Positions 32,701-36,373 of a stretch of DNA of 36,373 bases are shown one piece after another. Position 1 is the stretch's first letter. Every line of letters begins with the position of its first letter. The stretch is from NCBI GenBank assembly GCA_002862545.1, contig PKDJ01000170.1, positions 1 through 36,373 on the forward strand, written 5' to 3'. The notes under the pieces are model-generated. The model saw only the letters and a program-made list of their open reading frames with translations, searched no databases and was not told the origin of the DNA. Source of the stretch: Pseudomonadota bacterium. GTDB lineage: Bacteria; Myxococcota_A; UBA796; GCA-2862545. The position numbers and the translations under genes were made by a program.

Positions 32701-32855
32701 CGCCGATGGCCGTGTCCATTGCCTTCGGGCTGGCCTTCGCGACGGCTCTGACGCTGGTTGCGATTCCGGTGCTCTACTTGGTCATCGAGGATGTCAGCCG
32801 CGCGGGCAGCTGGTCACTCGGAGTACTCAGGGGTCGCTGGGGCCGGACTGGGTAG
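29787..32855 (+). CDS. RND-family efflux pump (AcrB/HAE1-like)
   Basis: The product is a 1022-residue inner-membrane proton antiporter. The GTG at 29787 overlaps the adaptor stop and gives a typical start (RAILELGARNPVLLNIVFAF); an open frame extending upstream to 29634 lies inside the adaptor and is rejected. The first membrane helix is followed by a large periplasmic loop (PIEDAVAGVEGLDHVYAE). A helix bundle then carries the proton-relay motif GIIVDDAVVIVENVQRH, with adjacent aspartates in helix 4. A second loop follows, and the C-terminal bundle has GLSGIVVNDSLVLVDFVN and LRPILITTTTTVLGLGP. The length is normal. The substrate cannot be predicted. An outer-membrane channel must be encoded elsewhere. 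Confidence 0.95.
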   Translation: MRAILELGARNPVLLNIVFAFVVLLGLASWSWLPKEQFPQVSIDRVVIAVPWLGASPEDLEDTVARPIEDAVAGVEGLDHVYAEIVEGRATLTLEFVRGTDVDAALDEVQRAVGSVEEIPDDALEPIIEVARVKVPMIQIGLLGDRTALSLAEELADELRAIPGVKDADILGAATPVVRVDLDPAVLSARGLTPDAVGAAIRAAGQGAPAGSMVLDGQRVLVRTPRALRSLDDIRAVPLDTAGEVRVADVARVWTDHDDPSILRHVNGQPAIRLALFRDDEANTFTVVEAVRAWVETRQETLPAGFSLVAYDDSGRFVSDRISVVFGNAGVGLALVFLCLWAFVGARNALMVVWGMPVAYLGAVIAMYLSGVSVNVISTFALLVVTGIIVDDAVVIVENVQRHLELGKDRARAAIDGTLEVFPAVTASTITTCLAFGPLLLLEGTVGRVMAIIPQVVIFSLLASLIEAFVILPGHLSHYAQEHASGENRLTGWLKGAYRPVLDLVSRPVARYVALGALALGFMLTMSLTLVMRTALQSPGKPYFAFVNVDLPRSTDVEETRAALADLERFALEEGPGLLYINANSGRQIDPSDFPTDGARFGQLKLGFPDEVFSEVDDFLERMRQRIEGDPRFVDHSIETVQGGPPAGRDIDVKVRSRNPDVVVPVAELLTAHLESRPGVRDVRNEAGEGTEEFRVVVDSGRAARFGLREAQIALAARAALDGNPATELPLDERTTEVRVGLAWPGGRPDLEGLGDVPLRTPGGDVIRLRQVATITRDRSVARISRVDGQRAVRVSALVDPEQTTPEEEQTSLEAAFEAAREDYPEAGLFVGGVLANSNESFAKLPLIFLLAVIGIYGVLAVQFRSYLQPLIIVSAVPLGLAGAVLGLFLFGMDLSLIAMVGAVGLSGIVVNDSLVLVDFVNVRRREGMDVIGAVRDAALTRLRPILITTTTTVLGLGPLAFGLAGSDPLLAPMAVSIAFGLAFATALTLVAIPVLYLVIEDVSRAGSWSLGVLRGRWGRTG

Positions 32856-32923
32856 GTGCCGGAGGCGCCGTCAGCAGCCAGTCGCGCATGCCCCGGCTAG
32901 GCTCGGGAGAGGGAGGAGCTGTG

Positions 32924-34300
32924 ATGGTGCTGTTGCTGGCGGGACTGCTGGCCTGCGGAGGCAAGTCGGAGGAAGCGGACTCTGGACCGCTGACGCCCGA
33001 GGAGCGCTGGGGGCCGCCGACCGACACGATTCCGTCTTTCTACGGCAGCGTGCCGAAGAACGTGATCATGCTCAGCATCGACACCTGGCGCCGGGACAGT
33101 CTCACACGGTACGGCGGCCCGACCGTGATGCCCTACATGGACGAGCTGGCGATGACGGGCTTCACGGCGGACGATCACATCACCGTGTCGAACTGGACCA
33201 TGCACGGGACCTCCAGCACGCTCGCGGGCGCCTACCCACTCGACCTGGGCTGGGTTCCGTCGCTCCCGACAGCCACGCGCACTGAGATGCCGGATGAGCC
33301 TACGCTGCTGGCCGAGGCACTGGGAGAGGCCGGCTACTGGTCCGTCCTGATGTCCGGCAACAGCTGGCTGTCGCCGGAGTGGAACAACACGCAGGGCTAC
33401 GACTACGCAGAGTCACCCGAGGACTACGACTTCGCGCTCATGCTCGCGGAGCAGGCGTACGATCGGCTCGGAGACGCGCAGCGTGCAGACGAGGCCGATG
33501 GCCCCTTCTTCCTCCACCTCCACCTGATGGAGCCTCACGCGGCCTATCGGCCACCGAAGGAGTACTTGTCTGCGCTCGATGACCTCGAGCCCCTGTTCAT
33601 CGATCTGGAAGATCGCGACGAGCAGTACATGTCGAACGTCGACTGGCTGTTCTGGGACGATGAGCAGCAGGAGCTGTACAAGCAGCACCTCTGGGCCCGC
33701 TACCGGGGAGAGCTCACGTACACGGACGACCTCGTGCGGACGCTGCTGGCCGAGGCCGGGGCGCGGGGGCTGCTCGAGGACACGATGGTCGTGGTCTGGA
33801 ACGACCACGGCGAGTCGATGCTGGAGCGTGGCATCGCCACCCATGCCTGGACGCTCTACGGGACGGAGAACGACGGGATCTGGTTGATGTGGGCGCCGAA
33901 CATCGTGCCGGGCACCTGGGACGGTCCGACGACCTCGATCGACATAGCGCCCACGATCCTCGACCTACTGGACCTGCCGGTCCCGGCCAGCATGGGCGGC
34001 ACGCCCCTGGGCGACGCGCCCGACGATCGCGCTCGGTACATGTGGGCGCACGCCCGAGGGCCCAGTGAGCTCGGCGTCTTGAAGGACGGGTGGAAGCTCT
34101 TCTACCAGCTGGATGGGAGTGCTTGGCTGTTCGACCGCAACACGGACCCGCTCGAGTCGGAGAACCTGTGGAGCGAGGATGATCCCAGCAGCCATCCCAA
34201 GGTCGCTGAGCTCTGGCCTCTCCTGCTGCCCCGGGTTCAGAAGGCCGCAGACCTCACGGGCTACGAGCCCGTCTGGCCTCCAGGCCTCGCCCCCGAGTGA
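32924..34300 (+). CDS. Sulfatase-fold lipoprotein with Thr in place of the catalytic Cys
   Basis: The product is a 458-residue lipoprotein of the alkaline-phosphatase superfamily. I chose the ATG at 32924 (MVLLLAGLLACGG), with GGAGGAG (32912-32918) five bases upstream. Metal-binding D53 lies in NVIMLSIDTWRRDSL and a second metal site in VVVWNDHGESM; HLHLMEPHAAYRPP is typical of sulfatases. The region aligned to the C-x-P-S-R-x4-T-G signature reads T92-MHGTSSTLAG, so the residue converted to formylglycine in true sulfatases is threonine. Thr nucleophiles are known in phosphoethanolamine-transferase-type relatives. A phosphodiesterase or transferase role is therefore likelier than sulfate-ester hydrolysis. 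The gene lies on the same strand as the RND genes, 68 bp downstream. Confidence 0.87.
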   Translation: MVLLLAGLLACGGKSEEADSGPLTPEERWGPPTDTIPSFYGSVPKNVIMLSIDTWRRDSLTRYGGPTVMPYMDELAMTGFTADDHITVSNWTMHGTSSTLAGAYPLDLGWVPSLPTATRTEMPDEPTLLAEALGEAGYWSVLMSGNSWLSPEWNNTQGYDYAESPEDYDFALMLAEQAYDRLGDAQRADEADGPFFLHLHLMEPHAAYRPPKEYLSALDDLEPLFIDLEDRDEQYMSNVDWLFWDDEQQELYKQHLWARYRGELTYTDDLVRTLLAEAGARGLLEDTMVVVWNDHGESMLERGIATHAWTLYGTENDGIWLMWAPNIVPGTWDGPTTSIDIAPTILDLLDLPVPASMGGTPLGDAPDDRARYMWAHARGPSELGVLKDGWKLFYQLDGSAWLFDRNTDPLESENLWSEDDPSSHPKVAELWPLLLPRVQKAADLTGYEPVWPPGLAPE

Positions 34301-34367
34301 GGTGCTGCGCGGACGCGCACGACATGTGGGCGTGCGAAGCACGGTCGGCTACGCACGGGCAGGTCGC

Positions 34368-35963
34368 TCAGGGGCAGCGTCCCCAGGCATCGAGCAAGAT
34401 GTCGCGGTCGGCCTCGTCGACATCGCCGTCGCGGTCGAGGTCGCCGTGCGGAAACTGGCCGCGCCATGCGACACGCAGGTTCGTGAGGTCGATGTCGTCG
34501 ATCACGGCATCACCCGAGAGCTCTCCGAGTGGGCCGGTGCTGAGGGGTCGAACCGGGCCCGGTGTGTCGCCATGGGGGCCACGGGCGGTGACCTTCCACC
34601 AGAACGATTCGCAGCCCGGCAGGCTCGCATCTCGGAGCTCCACCGACAGAGCATCGGTCTCCGTGAACCAGACACGGTCGGCCATGGCCGGGTCTCGGCC
34701 CACCTCGACGAGGTAGTCGGCGGCACCCCAGCTCTTGTGCCATGTCAGCCGCGCGACGGTCGGAGACACCACGGCCTCGGGTCGTGGCAGGTGCAGCGCG
34801 ATCGCGTCGGGTGGCTCGGTGATCGCAGCGGTCGGGTCGACGACGAAGAGCCCGAAGTCGCCGTCGTTCACCAGCACCCGGCCAGAGGGGAAGTCCGCGA
34901 ACACCCCCCAGGCTCCGTCGAATGATGTGCGGTCCGAGGCAGGCCAGGTGTCGACGAAGCCGACCTCGAGGGGCGCGACGGCGTCCCAGCGGGCGTCGAA
35001 GATGCGCAGTCCCGAGGTGTAGTTCGCCTCGTAGATGATGCCGTCGACCACGTGCAGGTTGTGATCGATGGCCGTGGAGCCGTTGGTGAAGGTCCCGGCC
35101 AGCGTGGGCGCCTCGAGGTCCGAGACATCGAAGACGTAGGTGGTGGTGCTGTCGACGACGCCCTGCCGCTCGTCGGACTCGTCGCCGAAGTAGAGCAGCT
35201 GGGTGTCGGCGTCGTACCAGCACTGGTGGGCATAGGACACGCCATCGTAGGGCAGCTCGGAGAGCAGCCACGGGCTCAACTTGTCGGTGAGATCGACGAT
35301 CTGCAGCCCATTGCGACCGCTGGCGAGGAAGCCGATCTCCCGGCCGGCCCAAGGCCCCTCGTGCATCGTCAGCACGTGAGCGTCGTGGACGTAGTTCGGG
35401 CCCCAGCTCCCGACGAGCCGTGGCACGGATGGCTCGGCGAGGTCGTAGATCAACATGCCATGAGAGCCGACGTTGTGGCCTACGGGGTAGAGAAACCCAC
35501 TGTCGGGGTTCAAGACCACGTTGTGGGCGCTGTCGAGGCCGCCGCCGACCACAGGCGCATGCTCGACGACGCCCAGTCCGGAATCCAGGCCGGCGAGGTC
35601 GAGGACCTGAACGCTGCCGCTGTTCTCGTTGCTGACGTAGGCGAAGCTTCCGTAGACCTTCATGTCGGACCAGGTCGAGCGCGCGTGCGGAATCTCCGCG
35701 ACCACACGTGCGCCCTCTGGCACGTCGAGGTCGACAACCACGGTCGTGGTGTCGGTGCCCATGAGGGCGTACTCCCGACCGCTCTCGCTGACCCAGCCCC
35801 ACACGTCGTTGCCGCGTCTCGGTGCCGCGGGGATCGACTCGATGGGCACTCGAGCCACAATCTCCGCCCGTGCCGCGGGGAACGAGTCGTACTCACCGGG
35901 ATCCCCGTCGGGGAGCCCATGAGCGAAGGCGGTCGAGGTCAGAATCCACAGCATGAGAGCCAC
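34368..35963 (-). CDS. Secreted LVIVD-repeat protein (choice-of-anchor-B type) with dockerin-like end
   Basis: This is a 531-residue exported protein. The start is uncertain: GTG at 35963 or ATG at 35954, neither with a clear ribosome-binding site; the short signal ends at TSTAFAHG. The body is a propeller of LVIVD-type repeats (VVVDLDVPEGARVVAE, VQVLDLAGLDSG, MLIYDLAEPSVPRLVG, LQIVDLTDKLSPWLL, YVFDVSDLEAPTLAG, LRIFDARWD, LFVVDPTA), as in choice-of-anchor B proteins. A fibronectin-III-like segment follows at about residues 390-480 (VARLTWHKSWGAADYLVEVG). The C-terminus, DLDRDGDVDEADRDILLDAW, looks like a single dockerin/EF-hand calcium loop. It probably acts outside the cell in adhesion or display; no enzyme motif is visible. 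Confidence 0.86.
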   Translation of the reverse strand: MALMLWILTSTAFAHGLPDGDPGEYDSFPAARAEIVARVPIESIPAAPRRGNDVWGWVSESGREYALMGTDTTTVVVDLDVPEGARVVAEIPHARSTWSDMKVYGSFAYVSNENSGSVQVLDLAGLDSGLGVVEHAPVVGGGLDSAHNVVLNPDSGFLYPVGHNVGSHGMLIYDLAEPSVPRLVGSWGPNYVHDAHVLTMHEGPWAGREIGFLASGRNGLQIVDLTDKLSPWLLSELPYDGVSYAHQCWYDADTQLLYFGDESDERQGVVDSTTTYVFDVSDLEAPTLAGTFTNGSTAIDHNLHVVDGIIYEANYTSGLRIFDARWDAVAPLEVGFVDTWPASDRTSFDGAWGVFADFPSGRVLVNDGDFGLFVVDPTAAITEPPDAIALHLPRPEAVVSPTVARLTWHKSWGAADYLVEVGRDPAMADRVWFTETDALSVELRDASLPGCESFWWKVTARGPHGDTPGPVRPLSTGPLGELSGDAVIDDIDLTNLRVAWRGQFPHGDLDRDGDVDEADRDILLDAWGRCP

Positions 35964-36101
35964 TAGCGCTGCGGTCTGCCTGCAGCCAGGCTCGTGGCGC
36001 TCTGCGGGCCAGGCGTGCCCTGCGGATCACGGAACCCAGCCCGATTGACCAAGCCCCCGCGGTGAGAGTTTGAGGTATGGTGCTCCGGCAATGGGGATGT
36101 G

Positions 36102-36373
36102 ATGCGACAAGCAACGTGGATACTGCTGTTCGCGCTGGCGTGCCGGGGCACGATTCCGAAGCTGGACCGTGACACCTCGTCGGGTCTCGACATCTCGGCG
36201 GACACGGACACGGATGCCGACGCCGACACGGATGCAGATGCGGACGCCGACACGGATGCAGATGCGGACGCCGACACGGATTCGGATGCCGACGCCGACG
36301 CGGATTCGGATGCAGACACCGACGCGGATGCGGACACGGACACGGACACGGACACGGACACGGACACGGACAC
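36102..36373 (+). CDS. Lipoprotein with DTDADAD-repeat linker (cut by right edge)
   Basis: The first 90 codons are present. The ATG at 36102 gives [14 protein letters not shown], a signal ending in a lipobox, then a short segment ([18 protein letters not shown]) and from residue 34 a pure Asp/Ala/Thr/Ser repeat that continues out of the window. Myxococcota-like genomes often have lipoproteins with such acidic linkers ahead of a surface domain. The functional domain is beyond the edge. The gene is divergent from the LVIVD-repeat gene across 138 bp. Confidence 0.75.
   Translation, partial: MRQATWILLFALACRGTIPKLDRDTSSGLDISADTDTDADADTDADADADTDADADADTDSDADADADSDADTDADADTDTDTDTDTDTD
36201..36373 (+). 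repeat. GACACGGATGCn tandem repeat encoding a DTDADAD tract
   Basis: Imperfect hexamer/dodecamer repeats (GACACGGATGCAGAT and variants) run to the window edge and end in a pure GACACG array. The tract codes for an acidic linker in frame with the lipoprotein start at 36102. The pure end is prone to slippage, so length variation and assembly error are both possible. Confidence 0.85.

Noticed and set aside
34301..34345. Hairpin between the convergent sulfatase-fold and LVIVD genes
   Set aside because: GTGCT...AGCAC can pair with a mismatch and a further three base pairs, but the stem is too broken to call a terminator.
35963..36373. Minus-strand open frame starting with a Ser/Val repeat
   Set aside because: It is the antisense of the DTDADAD tract of the plus-strand lipoprotein, which has a proper signal and lipobox.
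1..36373. tRNA, rRNA, insertion-sequence or prophage features
   Set aside because: I looked for T-loop-like GGTTCGA signatures, transposase motifs and integrase or terminal-repeat pairs by eye and saw none that held up.

Overview
The window is GC-rich, gene-dense bacterial DNA. About half of its roughly 28 genes encode lipoproteins. Many of these are calcium-binding repeat proteins (FG-GAP/VCBS, MopE-like, thrombospondin-3-like, RCC1-like, LVIVD), and several have Asp/Thr/Gly low-complexity linkers behind the lipobox. GTG starts are frequent and start/stop codons often overlap. This style fits an uncultivated, probably aquatic member of the Myxococcota or former Deltaproteobacteria. That is inferred from gene style; no rRNA or marker gene is present. 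I found no tRNA, CRISPR array, insertion sequence or phage module, so the window looks like ordinary but lineage-specific chromosome.

Layout. Positions 1-1530: the start of a leftward membrane-protein gene, a 421-bp divergent gap, a xanthorhodopsin-like proton pump, and a coupled 66-residue membrane protein. 1598-2693: three coupled paralogous small lipoproteins. 2711-8076 (leftward): an Old Yellow Enzyme reductase and a 1402-residue multi-propeller lipoprotein. 8255-9793: an outer-membrane protein with a long basic, Pro-rich region ahead of a barrel, followed by a strong hairpin. 9937-11834: a small membrane protein coupled to a fatty-alcohol-oxidase-like GMC flavoenzyme. 11879-13144: a RegB/PrrB-like redox histidine kinase without a partner regulator. 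13150-14040 (leftward): an AlkA-like glycosylase. 14174-15934: an FG-GAP/UnbV lipoprotein. 16109-17068: a FabH-like ketoacyl synthase. 17072-18208 (leftward): an RlaP-type nucleotidyltransferase. 18281-19890 (leftward): a Cys-rich secreted protein coupled to a seven-repeat RCC1-like lipoprotein. 20019-23047: a MopE-like repeat lipoprotein coupled to a GlpQ-type phosphodiesterase. 23202-24515: an AarF/UbiB-type kinase. 24570-27358: a coupled pair of paralogous lipoproteins of unknown function, preceded by an unusual repeat-palindrome-repeat. 27380-28591 (leftward): an arylsulfotransferase-like lipoprotein. 28786-32855: an RND adaptor and pump. 32924-34300: a sulfatase-fold lipoprotein with Thr at the nucleophile position. 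34368-35963 (leftward): an LVIVD-repeat secreted protein. 36102 to the right edge: a truncated DTDADAD-repeat lipoprotein.

Together the genes suggest a cell with light-driven proton pumping, quinone/redox sensing (RegB-like kinase, AarF), lipid and alcohol oxidation (GMC, FabH-like, GlpQ-like), envelope efflux and a heavy investment in surface display. The most promising unknowns are the small protein coupled to the rhodopsin, the paralogous lipoprotein pair with its repeat-palindrome-repeat leader, the Bor-like lipoprotein triplet, and the split fatty-alcohol-oxidase unit.
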